DNA of 64,000 bases from Psychrobacillus sp. FSL H8-0483 (lineage in GTDB: Bacteria > Bacillota > Bacilli > Bacillales_A > Planococcaceae), in NCBI RefSeq assembly GCF_038637725.1, contig NZ_CP152052.1, positions 2,401,501 to 2,465,500 on the forward strand, written 5' to 3'. Below the pieces are notes generated by a model. The model ran no database searches. It was given only the letters and a program-made list of their open reading frames with translations, and had not been told where the DNA came from. Of the stretch, positions 35,163 through 43,778 are shown in pieces; positions within the stretch are counted from its first letter, which is position 1; each line of letters starts with the position of its first letter. A program made the position numbers and the translations under genes.

Positions 35163-35972
35163 TTAAGCAACTTCTAAGACCTGAGTTCGGTACTCCACCG
35201 GGCTTAGGTCTTTTAATTTTTCCTTCATTCGTTTGTGATTGTAATAGTGAATATAGTCTTTGAGTTCCTGTTCAAAATGTGCCATGGATTCAAACTCTTG
35301 TAGATACAGGAGTTCAGATTTTAATAAGCCAAAGAAATTTTCAATGACTGCGTTGTCCAAACAATTGCCCTTACGGGACATACTCTGCATTATCCCATGT
35401 TGTTTTAATGTTTGTCGATACTTTTTCATTTGATAGTGCCAACCTTGATCCGAATGAAGAATGACTTGATCACTTGATTGAAGGCGCTCCAATGCTTGTT
35501 CTAGCATATCATGGACTAGTTTGTACACTGGACGACTCATTACTGTGTATGCAATGATTTCGCCATTGCATAAATCAAGGACGGGTGATAAATAGCGTTT
35601 CTCACCAAATAGATGGAACTCTGTCACGTCTGTTACCCATTTCTCGTTCATTTTTTTCGCTGTAAAATCGCGTTGCAATATGTTTGGGGCAATTTTTCCG
35701 ACGTTTCCTTTATACGAACGGTATTTCTTCATGCGGACTTCACATTTTATGCCAATGGCATTCATCAAATAATTAATCGTTTTAGGATCATAATGAAAGC
35801 CGTATTTTTTCAGTTCTTTGGCAATCCTACGATAACCATAACGTCCCTTATGTTCAAGATAAATGGACTGAATTGCGACTTTCACTTCAGCGTATTTATC
35901 AGTACGATTCAAACGCTTTTCCCAGTAATAATACGTACTACGTGGAATATCAGCGACTTTGATTAATTCCAC
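35163..35972 (-). CDS. IS150-type transposase OrfB (DDE domain)
   Basis: A 269-residue rve-type transposase catalytic domain. The DDE triad is seen in [30 protein letters not shown] and [16 protein letters not shown]. The N-terminal helix motif [12 protein letters not shown] is typical of IS150/IS3 OrfB. Upstream of the GTG start the frame remains open and overlaps the end of orfA in the -1 frame (reading [16 protein letters not shown]). A programmed -1 shift at an A-rich site (GAAAAATT near the end of orfA) would give the OrfAB fusion. Confidence 0.92.
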   Translation of the reverse strand: MELIKVADIPRSTYYYWEKRLNRTDKYAEVKVAIQSIYLEHKGRYGYRRIAKELKKYGFHYDPKTINYLMNAIGIKCEVRMKKYRSYKGNVGKIAPNILQRDFTAKKMNEKWVTDVTEFHLFGEKRYLSPVLDLCNGEIIAYTVMSRPVYKLVHDMLEQALERLQSSDQVILHSDQGWHYQMKKYRQTLKQHGIMQSMSRKGNCLDNAVIENFFGLLKSELLYLQEFESMAHFEQELKDYIHYYNHKRMKEKLKDLSPVEYRTQVLEVA

Positions 35973-36001
35973 TACTTCATAGATTTCCTTTAGTTCATAA
36001 A

Positions 36002-36520
36002 TTACTTGCGCTTTGATTTGATTGGTAATTTTTCTTGCATTTGAACTAAAGTATTCAACTTTTTTAAGTACGCATTCTCCATTTCTAATTGTTTAATACG
36101 TGCCTCTAATGCCTCAACAGATCCTTCAATTGGTGTTGGTTTCGTTGTTTTTTTTGTTTCTTTTTTCATGGATGGACGCCCCTTTTTCTTAGAAACAAGG
36201 GCATCATAACCACCAACCTCAAACTTCATTTTCCAATTCCGAATCATGCCAGGAGATGAAATATTAAATAGTGCAGCTGTATTAATCGAAGATGTACCTG
36301 TCTCGTTCATATAATTAAGTACATTCATTTTATAGTCAGCTGAATATTTTGTATAGGACTTTAAGAAAGTCTCTACACCATTTTTTTGATAGCGGCGAAC
36401 CCATTCATTTACAACACGATCTGTCACTCCGATATCTTTTGCGATTTCAATCATAGATTCATTTCCATTTAAGTATCGTTGAACTGCTTGAATACGTTGT
36501 TCAGCCCTTACTTTTGCCAT
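36002..36520 (-). CDS. IS150-type transposase OrfA (helix-turn-helix)
   Basis: A 172-residue DNA-binding protein with an N-terminal HTH ([20 protein letters not shown] near residues 23-42) and a second HTH near 75-100. A Lys-rich linker and a C-terminal leucine-zipper-like helix ([20 protein letters not shown]) follow. The start ATG at 36520 is separated by TTTTTT from a perfect 16-bp hairpin at the IS end. It binds the terminal repeats and supports OrfB. Confidence 0.9.
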   Translation of the reverse strand: MAKVRAEQRIQAVQRYLNGNESMIEIAKDIGVTDRVVNEWVRRYQKNGVETFLKSYTKYSADYKMNVLNYMNETGTSSINTAALFNISSPGMIRNWKMKFEVGGYDALVSKKKGRPSMKKETKKTTKPTPIEGSVEALEARIKQLEMENAYLKKLNTLVQMQEKLPIKSKRK

Positions 36521-36565
36521 AAAAAACCCCCGTAAAAGTTAGATTGGTGTCTAACTTTTACGGGG
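36521..36565 (-). promoter_or_regulatory. Hairpin with U-run at the IS end, upstream of orfA
   Basis: On the minus strand CCCCGTAAAAGTTAGA and TCTAACTTTTACGGGG form a 16-bp perfect stem with a 6-base loop, followed by G and TTTTTT just before ATG. It resembles a terminator and also buries the G-rich ribosome site. It would limit transposase expression from transcription entering the IS. One arm is the terminal inverted repeat itself. Confidence 0.7.
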
Positions 36566-36640
36566 CAGTTCATTTTTTCTATACCTGTTTCAATTATGGG
36601 CTTATTGGACACCCCCCCAGTTATCTTACAGTCTGAATAA

Positions 36641-37876
36641 TTAGGTCGGAATCTTTATGGTAAATGTCGTTCCCTCGCTTTTTTTGCTTTGCACATCAAT
36701 TTTCCCTTTTAATTTACTTATCGTCCCAAATACCATTAGCATACCTAGACCAGTACCTTCAGTTTTTGTGGAATAATAAGGCTTCCCTAATTGAAGAACC
36801 TCCTCTTTCGACATCCCTATCCCTTCATCCTTCACGCATATTACAATATTCTTTTTTTGCTCAAATACTCGTATCGAAAGGGTACCTCCCTCTTCCCTCA
36901 TTGCTTCTATGGCGTTTTTCAATAAGTTGATCAAACATTGCTTCATCTGATTTTGATCATATTTTGTCATGAGGGTATTTGAAAATTGATAGACAATTTC
37001 CACATTATTTAATTTGGCATATGGCATCAATACATTCCTCACATATTCCATTTCTTCCTTTAAATTAGAGTGAACCATATGTACGGATTGAGGTTTAGCG
37101 AATGCAAGGTAATCATTTAAAATAGTTTCCGCTCGAACCAACTCTTTTAATGCAAATTCTATATATACTTTATCTTCTGGAGTAATGGTTTTTGATACCT
37201 TCAATAACTGCAAAAAACCATTCGTCACCGTAAGAGGATTTCGAATTTCGTGCGAAACACTTGCAGAAAGTTCACTCATCACATGCAGCCTTTCTGCACG
37301 GAGGAAATTTTCTCTTTTATTAAAATTGGAAATTATCTTTTCAATCATACTTAGATTTATAGCAATAACAATTGCATGAGTAGTGAGTGCATAAAAAGCA
37401 AGCGTCCAATATTCTTTCGTCAGTTCATCAAAAAAGGACAACAGGGTAAGTAGATAAAATAGCATTGTCATAAGGGCTACCGTGACCCCTGTCATCATTC
37501 GTTTATTTGTATTGTATCCAGTAAATTTTTTGCTTAACATCGGCACTGCAATAAAAATCACTGTTGAAAAAACAAATGATTGAAGCAAACCCTCTCCACC
37601 AATAAGCAATCGATAAATATTTAATATCACATACATTGGAAATACACGTTTATATCCACCATATAGCGCAACTAAAATGAATGGTACATAACGTAAATCA
37701 ACAATAAACCCAATTTCCAACTTAAAAGGATAAATCATACATAAAATCATTGAAATAGAGGAGAAAAATGTGATATATAAAGACAGAAACTTGTTTTGAT
37801 AACTGTCAAAAAAGATCACAACAAGAAGCACTGGGAGTATTAAAAACAAAATATTGATTAAAAAAGTTTCTAGCAA
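36641..37876 (-). CDS. Sensor histidine kinase with a 5TM membrane sensor domain
   Basis: A 411-residue kinase. Residues about 1-190 contain five to seven hydrophobic helices similar to the 5TM-5TMR_LYT module found in LytS and some KinB-type kinases. The H-box is ASVSHEIRNPLTVTNGFLQL; the ATPase domain has NLLKNAIEAM (N-box), VKDEGIGM (G1) and GTGLGM (G2). A TTG at 37876 is preceded by GAGGAAAGGTGG at a good distance; an ATG at 37921 lacks a ribosome site. No response regulator gene is adjacent, so it may feed an orphan such as Spo0F, but this is a guess. Confidence 0.82.
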   Translation of the reverse strand: MLETFLINILFLILPVLLVVIFFDSYQNKFLSLYITFFSSISMILCMIYPFKLEIGFIVDLRYVPFILVALYGGYKRVFPMYVILNIYRLLIGGEGLLQSFVFSTVIFIAVPMLSKKFTGYNTNKRMMTGVTVALMTMLFYLLTLLSFFDELTKEYWTLAFYALTTHAIVIAINLSMIEKIISNFNKRENFLRAERLHVMSELSASVSHEIRNPLTVTNGFLQLLKVSKTITPEDKVYIEFALKELVRAETILNDYLAFAKPQSVHMVHSNLKEEMEYVRNVLMPYAKLNNVEIVYQFSNTLMTKYDQNQMKQCLINLLKNAIEAMREEGGTLSIRVFEQKKNIVICVKDEGIGMSKEEVLQLGKPYYSTKTEGTGLGMLMVFGTISKLKGKIDVQSKKSEGTTFTIKIPT

Positions 37877-37993
37877 TGGAATTCCACCTCTTTCCTCTTT
37901 CATCGTATTGGAAGAATCCATCTTTTCAGGTAAACAGATATAACATCTGAATCATCGAAAAACGAACTATCATTCTATTAAATATTAACTAAC

Positions 37994-38608
37994 TTAAGAA
38001 ACAAGGTCACGTATTAACCAACATGCAGTCAAAAAGATAAAGATGGCTGAGCATTTATTGATAATGCCCAACATTTTCCCTGACCCATCCAATCGTTTGA
38101 ATATACTACCAGCTACTGTTAGTCCGATAAACCAACACCATGATACGAAAATACAGGTTACAGTAAAAATGACTTTTTCTGTACCCGCATAACTTAACGC
38201 ACTTGTACCAATGACACCAATTGTATCTAAAATGGCATGTGGGTTCAGTAGAGAGACGGAAAGAGCAAAAATGATTTGCTTCTTGATCGATAAGCCTTCC
38301 GTATTCCCATGCAATTCTGGTTTTGCTTTCCACATGGTGAAACTCATATAAAGAAGAAATAATACACCAGCACTCATTAATAGCATTCTCAATTGTTCTA
38401 CCTCACTTACAATAACTGATATACCAAGAACTGCAAGTAAAATGAGGAATGTATCGGAAAGGGAGGCCATAATTGTTGCTGGCAGCGCACGTACAAGACT
38501 TTTTTGCTGTGCTCCTTGTGAGAATACAAAGACGTTTTGCACACCTAAAGGTAGAATAAGCCCAAAAGCTAATAAAAAACCGTGTATGAATGGTTCCAAT
38601 TTATACAT
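37994..38608 (-). CDS. LysE/ArgO family amino-acid exporter
   Basis: About 204 residues with six hydrophobic helices. The family signature GLILPLGVQNVFVFSQGAQ lies near residues 15-33, followed by SLLNPHAILDTIGVIGTSAL near 118-137. Members export lysine, arginine or other basic amino acids. The ATG at 38608 has GGAAAGATGG directly upstream; an ATG six codons before lacks one. Its 5' end lies next to the decayed HAD gene. Confidence 0.85.
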   Translation of the reverse strand: MYKLEPFIHGFLLAFGLILPLGVQNVFVFSQGAQQKSLVRALPATIMASLSDTFLILLAVLGISVIVSEVEQLRMLLMSAGVLFLLYMSFTMWKAKPELHGNTEGLSIKKQIIFALSVSLLNPHAILDTIGVIGTSALSYAGTEKVIFTVTCIFVSWCWFIGLTVAGSIFKRLDGSGKMLGIINKCSAIFIFLTACWLIRDLVS

Positions 38609-38640
38609 CCCATCTTTCCATTTCAATAATATGAAAGCAC

Positions 38641-39078
38641 TTAATCACTTAACATTTGATAGAGTTCATCTAGTCTATGTATTTGATAGGTCGGAACCAT
38701 TTGAGTATCATTCATTTTCATTTTCGGATTATACCAGCATGTATCGATACCTGCAAGCAAACCATCGCTTATATCCGCACTTAGGGAATCATCTATAATC
38801 AATGCACTTTCTACAGAAAAATTAGGAATGCGAGCAAAGCGGTTTTGGAGACACCATTCGTTATAATATACAAGTCATATTTGTGTTGGAGGTCGGCAAT
38901 TAATTTAATGGCCCCTTCCACAAGCTGATGTCCCTCTTCCAAATAACTTCGGTATTGTTTATCCAATAGGGCTACATAGACCTCTTGACCGTATTCTTTC
39001 AATAAAAGAGATAACCGCTTATTCACTACCTCATCCCGATTGATGCTGCCTCCTTCAAAAGTTCTCCTTATTAAGCTT
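38641..39078 (-). pseudogene. Decayed YjjG/YfnB-like HAD nucleotidase
   Basis: The remaining N-side segment (FEGGSINRDEVVNKRL, then KYDLYIITNGVSKT) continues directly into FARIPNFSVESALIIDDSLS in another frame, ending at 38641. By comparison with YfnB this joins about residue 130 to about 165, so roughly 35 codons with the SEDTG.KP motif are missing and the frame is shifted. The first 50-odd residues, including the catalytic DxDxT, are also absent. They are replaced by MITE copy D, 20 bases upstream. The gene is inactive. Confidence 0.85.
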
Positions 39079-39096
39079 ACCCTACACACTGAAAAG

Positions 39097-39370
39097 TGGC
39101 TGTCCGATAAGCTCATAAATTGAAGCAGGTGTAGAAAAATGAGCCATTTTCTACACCTACTTTTTATTAAAACTACTATTTTTTGTAGGCAATTGATTGT
39201 AGTGAAAGACGGCGACTCCAGCGGGAATAGCATGATCTGAAGGCCCCGCAGGAGCAAAAGCGACGAGGAGACAGAAGCCATGCCCGCGGAAAGCGTCCGT
39301 CTGGAACGGAAATCGATACATTGGAAAAGGGACAATCTCTCAGTCACTATATGACTTTAGAGACAGCCCC
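39097..39370 (-). repeat. MITE-like element, copy D (reverse orientation)
   Basis: On the minus strand it starts GGGGCTGTCTCTAAAG (from 39370), carries GACGGACGCTTTCCGCGGGC and ends GGACAGCCAC (complement of 39097-39106). It has the 3' GTGTAGAAAA hairpin. It is shorter in the middle than copies A and B. It directly abuts the HAD pseudogene. Confidence 0.8.
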
Positions 39371-39412
39371 TTTTCTTGTTGAAATAATTCCTGCGCTGAA
39401 CGCTATGCAGAG

Positions 39413-39904
39413 CTATTGCTTTGTTGCTTCTAAAGCTTCTTTTTTAGCATTTTCTAAGTACGACTGAATATCCTTAATTCCTTCCAATGAACGAACTAAA
39501 ATAGAAGGATCCACAATGGTAATCATGCGATTCTCTAAATTCGCAACACCCGTGAAGTATTGTGTTTTGGAATAGTTCATTAACCCAATTTGCTTTAAAT
39601 CTTCCGAGGCGATATCGAGAATCTCTTTTGCTTCTTTTACAAGAATACCAATGGACATATCTTGTGTATGCAACGTAACAACGCGTGCAAGCTCATTGTC
39701 TAAACCACTGCGATTATACAGGATTTGTTCGAAGTCAATAATCGGAACAAGCTCCCCTCGAATTTTCATTAGACCGATTAAATAGTTTGGCAAATGAGGA
39801 ATCGGATTCACTTGATCTAATTTTTCAATAGACACGACATGCTCGATTGGAACTGCGTAGTCTTCGTTTCCACATTGAAATACAACTACTTTTTCACTAG
39901 TCAA
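39413..39904 (-). CDS. CheW-like chemotaxis coupling protein
   Basis: A 163-residue CheW domain. Diagnostic stretches are FQCGNEDYAVPIEHVVSIEK near the N-terminus, VNPIPHLPNYLIGLMKIRGE near 30-50 with PIIDFEQIL, and the C-terminal TGVANLENRMITIVDPSIL. CheW links receptors to CheA. The TTG at 39904 lies 8 bases after AGGAGG; a GTG three codons upstream is inside the ribosome site. It lies 21 bases downstream of the M20 peptidase, an odd location away from flagellar and che genes. Confidence 0.88.
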   Translation of the reverse strand: MTSEKVVVFQCGNEDYAVPIEHVVSIEKLDQVNPIPHLPNYLIGLMKIRGELVPIIDFEQILYNRSGLDNELARVVTLHTQDMSIGILVKEAKEILDIASEDLKQIGLMNYSKTQYFTGVANLENRMITIVDPSILVRSLEGIKDIQSYLENAKKEALEATKQ

Positions 39905-39925
39905 TAACGGCACCTCCTATACGGG

Positions 39926-41038
39926 TTACTCTGCAGCTACTTTCACAATTTCCACAAGTAAATCTGCAAGCTTTTCTAACTCTACAACAGGCATACGTTC
40001 ATTTGTTGTATGAATTTCCTCATAGCCTACTGATAAAATAACGGTTGGAATACCAAACCCAGCAATGACATTTGCATCGCTACCTCCACCACTAGTTTTT
40101 ATATCGGCAGTTCTTCCAATACTTTCAACTGCGCGTTTCGCAACTTGTACTACTTGGTGGTCTACTTCAAATCGGAAGCCAGGATACATCAATTGTGTTT
40201 CCGTTATTGCTTTTCCTCCGAATTTTTCGGCTGTTTCTGCAAACGTTGCGACCATATGTGCCACTTGGGCATCTAATTTATCTTGATTGATCGAACGAGC
40301 TTCTGCTAATATATGCACTTCATCACAAACGATATTTGTCGCTTGTCCACCTTCAAAACGGCCAATATTTGCCGTTGTTTCCGAGTCGATACGACCTAAT
40401 TTCATCGCCGAAATTGCTTTAGAAGCAAGTGTGATAGCTGAAATACCTTTTTCAGGAGCTACACCTGCATGTGCCGTTTTCCCTGTAATCGTTGTCCAAA
40501 GCTTTGCTTGGAAGGGAGCTGCAGTGACAATACCGCCAACTGGACCATCACTATCAATGGCATATCCATATTTAGCTGTTACTAGAGCAGGATCCATTTC
40601 TTTTGCACCGACTAAACCACTTTCTTCCCCAGCTGTAATGATCACTTGGATGTCTCCATGGGCAATCGACTGCTCTTTTAAACGGCGAATTGCTTCAAAT
40701 AAAGCAGCAATTCCCGCTTTATCGTCTGCTCCTAAGATCGTTGTTCCATCCGAATAAATATAACCGTCCTCTTTCAAAATAGGTTGAATCCCTTTACCTG
40801 GCACTACTGTATCCATATGAGTTGTGAAATAAATGGTATCCGTATCAGCTTTCGTACCTTTAAGCGTTGCAATTAAATTACCTGCACCGTGACCCGTTCT
40901 TTCTGCAGAATCATCCTGCATAACAGAGAAGCCCATTTGCTCCAATTTATCCATTAGAATCGGCGCAATTAATTGCTCATGCTTTGTTTCCGAATCTATT
41001 TTTACTAATTCAAAAAATTCTTCTATTAATCGATTCAT
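39926..41038 (-). CDS. yqjE: M20 family metallopeptidase (YqjE/peptidase T-like)
   Basis: A 370-residue zinc aminopeptidase-like protein. The metal ligands are seen as FTTHMDTVVPG (His, Asp) near 76-86, ILGADDKAGIAALFEAI near 111-127 and TAGEESGLVGAKE near 147-159 with the catalytic Glu. A dimerisation domain with KTAHAGVAPEKG follows, and the C-terminal SGGGSDAN holds more ligands. The gene follows yqjD by 18 bases and fits yqjC-yqjD-yqjE synteny. AAAGGAG precedes the ATG. Substrate unknown. Confidence 0.92.
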   Translation of the reverse strand: MNRLIEEFFELVKIDSETKHEQLIAPILMDKLEQMGFSVMQDDSAERTGHGAGNLIATLKGTKADTDTIYFTTHMDTVVPGKGIQPILKEDGYIYSDGTTILGADDKAGIAALFEAIRRLKEQSIAHGDIQVIITAGEESGLVGAKEMDPALVTAKYGYAIDSDGPVGGIVTAAPFQAKLWTTITGKTAHAGVAPEKGISAITLASKAISAMKLGRIDSETTANIGRFEGGQATNIVCDEVHILAEARSINQDKLDAQVAHMVATFAETAEKFGGKAITETQLMYPGFRFEVDHQVVQVAKRAVESIGRTADIKTSGGGSDANVIAGFGIPTVILSVGYEEIHTTNERMPVVELEKLADLLVEIVKVAAE

Positions 41039-41056
41039 CTTGTGTAAAGACTCCTT

Positions 41057-42604
41057 TTATAATGGAATATTTCCATGTTTTTTCTTTGGTCTTGTTTCTT
41101 TTTTATTGCGCATCATTTCTAATGCTTGAATAAGCTTAATACGTGTTTCACGAGGATCGATTACATCGTCTACCATTCCCATCGATGCCGCTACATAAGG
41201 GTTGGCAAACTTTTCACGATATTCTTCAATTTTCTCATCACGCATTTTTTCTGGATTGTCACTACCTGCAATTTCACGTGCAAAAATAATATTTGCTGCT
41301 CCTTGAGGACCCATTACCGCAATTTCTGCATTCGGCCATGCGAATACAACATCTGCACCGATCGATTTAGAGTTTAGCGCAACGTATGCCCCACCATACG
41401 CTTTACGTAAAATGACTGTCATTTTTGGCACAGTTGCTTCTGAATAGGCATATAGGATCTTCGCCCCGTGACGAATAATACCGCCATGCTCCTGCTTAAT
41501 ACCTGGGAAGAATCCAGTTACATCCTCAAACGTAATGATAGGAATATTAAAGGCATCACAGAATCGGATGAAGCGTGCTGCTTTATCGGAAGAGTCAATA
41601 TCAAGTCCTCCAGCCATAAATTTCGGTTGATTACATACTAGACCAACAACTTCGCCTTTTATACGTGCTAAACCAACTACAATATTTTTCGCAAATTCCT
41701 TGTGTACTTCCAAGAAAGAACCGCTATCCACTACTTGTTCAATTACTTTGCGAATATCATACGGACGGATTGCTTCAAACGGTACGATATCCCCTAAATC
41801 TGGGCGATCGTCCGCGCCATCTGGTACTTCTGTCATTGGAGCTTTTTCTTCAAAGTTTTGTGGTAAATAACTAAGAAGAAGCCGTACATTTGCTAAAACT
41901 TCCTCTTCTGTTTTTCCACGGAAATGGGCGTTTCCACTTATCGTATTATGTACTTTTGAACCACCTAAGTCTTCCGAAGAAATTTTTTCCCCTGTTACTG
42001 TTTCAATTACTTTTGGTCCCGTAATAAACATTTGACTCGTGTCATCTGTCATGAAAACAAAATCAGTAATAGCCGGAGAATAAACAGCTCCACCAGCACA
42101 AGGCCCTAAAATAACCGAAATTTGCGGAATGACACCGGAATAGATAGCATTTCGGTAAAAGATTTGTCCATATCCATCAAGTGAGACAACACCTTCTTGA
42201 ATACGAGCTCCACCTGAATCATTTAACCCGATGAAAGGCGCTCCATTTTTAGCAGCTAAATCCATCACATTGGATATTTTCAGTGCATGCATTTCGCCAA
42301 GTGCTCCACCAAATACCGTAAAGTCTTGGGAAAACAAATAAATGGGTCTTCCATTTACTTTTCCGTAACCAGTCACAACCCCGTCACCTGGTCCTTCTTG
42401 CTTGTCCATGCCAAAATCTACTGTACGATGCTGGATAAATGGGTTTAATTCAACAAATGTGCCTTTATCTACGAGTAGTTCGATCCGTTCACGAGCAGTG
42501 AGTTTTCCTTTTTCATGCTGCTTTTCAATACGAGCGTCTCCGCCACCTAATTCGATTTTTCGTTTACGATCGTATAAATCATTAATTTTCTCATAAATAT
42601 CCAT
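41057..42604 (-). CDS. yqjD: Acyl-CoA carboxylase carboxyltransferase (beta) subunit, YqjD type
   Basis: A 515-residue crotonase-fold carboxyltransferase of the propionyl-CoA/methylmalonyl-CoA carboxyltransferase class. Landmarks are FGMDKQEGPGDGVVTGYG, ALGEMHALKISNVMDLA, NDSGGARIQEGV (first oxyanion hole) and the second domain EHGGIIRHGAKILYAYSEA. The upstream reading frame adds 17 residues, but the ATG at 42604 begins the standard MDIYEKINDLYDRKRKIELG, 4 bases after the mce stop. No biotin carboxylase or carrier protein is in the window, so those parts must come from elsewhere. It may instead act as a decarboxylase subunit. Confidence 0.92.
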   Translation of the reverse strand: MDIYEKINDLYDRKRKIELGGGDARIEKQHEKGKLTARERIELLVDKGTFVELNPFIQHRTVDFGMDKQEGPGDGVVTGYGKVNGRPIYLFSQDFTVFGGALGEMHALKISNVMDLAAKNGAPFIGLNDSGGARIQEGVVSLDGYGQIFYRNAIYSGVIPQISVILGPCAGGAVYSPAITDFVFMTDDTSQMFITGPKVIETVTGEKISSEDLGGSKVHNTISGNAHFRGKTEEEVLANVRLLLSYLPQNFEEKAPMTEVPDGADDRPDLGDIVPFEAIRPYDIRKVIEQVVDSGSFLEVHKEFAKNIVVGLARIKGEVVGLVCNQPKFMAGGLDIDSSDKAARFIRFCDAFNIPIITFEDVTGFFPGIKQEHGGIIRHGAKILYAYSEATVPKMTVILRKAYGGAYVALNSKSIGADVVFAWPNAEIAVMGPQGAANIIFAREIAGSDNPEKMRDEKIEEYREKFANPYVAASMGMVDDVIDPRETRIKLIQALEMMRNKKETRPKKKHGNIPL

Positions 42605-42608
42605 TTGT

Positions 42609-43019
42609 TTACTTCGCTCCCCCTGATTTATCACATAATTCATATAAAACGCCACCAGATGCTTTTGGATGAATAAATGCTACTTGTGCTCCTCCAGCAC
42701 CAATCTTAGGTGTTTCTTGAATGAGTCGAACCCCTTTTTCCTTTAGTTCATTTAAACGCTCTTGAATATTTGTTACCCCGAAGGCAACATGATGGATACC
42801 TTCTCCTCTTTTCTCAATGAAAGAATAGACCGCACTTGATTCATCGGTTGGCTGAAGTAACTCCAGCTTTACATTTCCACTATCGATGAATGCAACTCGT
42901 ACTTTTTCAGAAGGAACTTCCTCAATATGTATAAGTTTTAATCCTAACGTTTCTGTGTAATATGGGAGGGAATCTTCAATACTTTTCACTGCAATGCCAA
43001 TATGATCGACCTTTTCCAT
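42609..43019 (-). CDS. mce: Methylmalonyl-CoA epimerase
   Basis: A 136-residue VOC-fold protein that interconverts (S)- and (R)-methylmalonyl-CoA. The metal ligands and active site are in HIGIAVKSIEDSLPYYTE, VRVAFIDSGNVKLELLQPT and IHHVAFGVTNIQERLNEL, ending GGVLYELCD. Homologous to B. subtilis YqjC. The ATG at 43019 follows AAGGGG by 9 bases and is preferred to a GTG two codons upstream. It is the first gene of mce-yqjD-yqjE(-cheW), linking with the mutase genes at 44873-48668. Confidence 0.94.
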   Translation of the reverse strand: MEKVDHIGIAVKSIEDSLPYYTETLGLKLIHIEEVPSEKVRVAFIDSGNVKLELLQPTDESSAVYSFIEKRGEGIHHVAFGVTNIQERLNELKEKGVRLIQETPKIGAGGAQVAFIHPKASGGVLYELCDKSGGAK

Positions 43020-43146
43020 TGTCACACACCCCTTATTGTTTGATTATTCACTACTCTATTGTACATATTTCGAAAAAAAATCGCTACCTCTTGTGCATTT
43101 TTTCGTTTTTGTTAAAATAAAAGTACAAGCTAAAGGAGAGAATTTC

Positions 43147-43242
43147 ATGCGCAATCAAACATTTCGTAAAATTGTCGTCTATTTAATGATTATTGTAATG
43201 GTAATGTCTACATTATTATTCGGGTTGAGCTTTATTTTATAA
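43147..43242 (+). CDS. prli42: Prli42-like stressosome membrane anchor (31 residues)
   Basis: A 31-residue miniprotein: a basic MRNQTFRKIVVY followed by one membrane helix LMIIVMVMSTLLFGLSFIL. The length and pattern match Prli42, which anchors the stressosome to the membrane in Listeria and Bacillus. AAAGGAGAG lies 8 bases upstream and a strong terminator follows. The upstream in-frame extension lacks a start signal. It lies between mce (divergent) and brxB (convergent). Confidence 0.85.
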   Translation: MRNQTFRKIVVYLMIIVMVMSTLLFGLSFIL

Positions 43243-43250
43243 GAAAGTAT

Positions 43251-43290
43251 AAAAAACAGCGGTAGCATACAAATGCTTCCGCTGTTTTTT
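43251..43290. terminator. Bidirectional terminator of prli42 and brxB
   Basis: ACAGCGGTAGCAT and ATGCTTCCGCTGT form a stem with an ACAA loop (one mismatch), with A6 before and T6 after, so it works on both strands. Confidence 0.88.
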
Positions 43291-43296
43291 CTTTTC

Positions 43297-43737
43297 TTAT
43301 ATTTCTTCGCAGTACTCTTCGAATAATCCTTGAAGATGCGTGATAACAGAAGTTGGTGCGTGACCTTCGATTTCGTGACGACCTATTTCCGCTACTAGTT
43401 GTCCGTCTTTTAATAAAACAAAAGAAGGTGAAGATGGTAAGTGATCATCCCCAAAGAAATTACGTGCTTGTTGTGTCGCTAATTTATCTTGACCAGCGAA
43501 CACAGTTACTAAATGATCTGGTCGTTTATCGTAATGTACAGCATTTGCAGCTGCAGGACGAGCGATGCCTCCAGCACATCCACAAATAGAGTTCACTAAA
43601 ACTAACGTAGTACCAGGGCGAGCAAATGCAGCATCTACATCTTCTGGTGTAGTTAATTGTTCATAACCGCTTGCTTCCACTTCTCCACGAGCTTGTATTA
43701 ACATATCATTCATTAATAAATTGAAATCCATATTCAT
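43297..43737 (-). CDS. brxB: Bacilliredoxin B (BrxB/YqiW)
   Basis: A 146-residue thioredoxin-like protein with the CGC active site in [16 protein letters not shown] at about residues 52-54. Bacilliredoxins remove bacillithiol from S-bacillithiolated proteins. The C-terminal [20 protein letters not shown] and HEIEGH are conserved in the family. AAAGGAG precedes the ATG by 9 bases. It follows meaB at 41 bases. The presence of a bacilliredoxin implies bacillithiol in the organism. Confidence 0.94.
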   Translation of the reverse strand: MNMDFNLLMNDMLIQARGEVEASGYEQLTTPEDVDAAFARPGTTLVLVNSICGCAGGIARPAAANAVHYDKRPDHLVTVFAGQDKLATQQARNFFGDDHLPSSPSFVLLKDGQLVAEIGRHEIEGHAPTSVITHLQGLFEEYCEEI

Positions 43738-43778
43738 TATTCAACACTCCTTTTTAAAACTAGTTTTATCTTAGCAGA

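Larger units (their letters stand above)
35131..36572 (-). mobile_element. IS150-like IS3 family insertion sequence (1442 bp)
   Basis: Terminal repeats TGATCTGACCCAAAAAAG (35131) and TGAACTGCCCCGTAAAAG (reverse from 36572), both continuing GTTAGACA; 21 of 25 positions match. Two genes (orfA 36002-36520, orfB 35163-35972) are read on the minus strand. The flanks carry a short T-tract consistent with a 3-bp TTT target duplication, which cannot be proved within a T-run. Both transposase genes look intact. Confidence 0.9.
34850..36616 (+). repeat. MITE-like element, copy C, interrupted by an IS element
   Basis: The left part (34850-35130) starts GGGCTGTCTC, has the GACGGACGCTTTCCGCGGGC core and reaches GTGTAGAAAAAGACT. 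The right part (36573-36616) resumes at TTTTTTCTATACCTG and ends GGACACCCCC. The IS occupies 35131-36572. Reconstructed length is about 325 bp, as in copy A. Confidence 0.8.
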
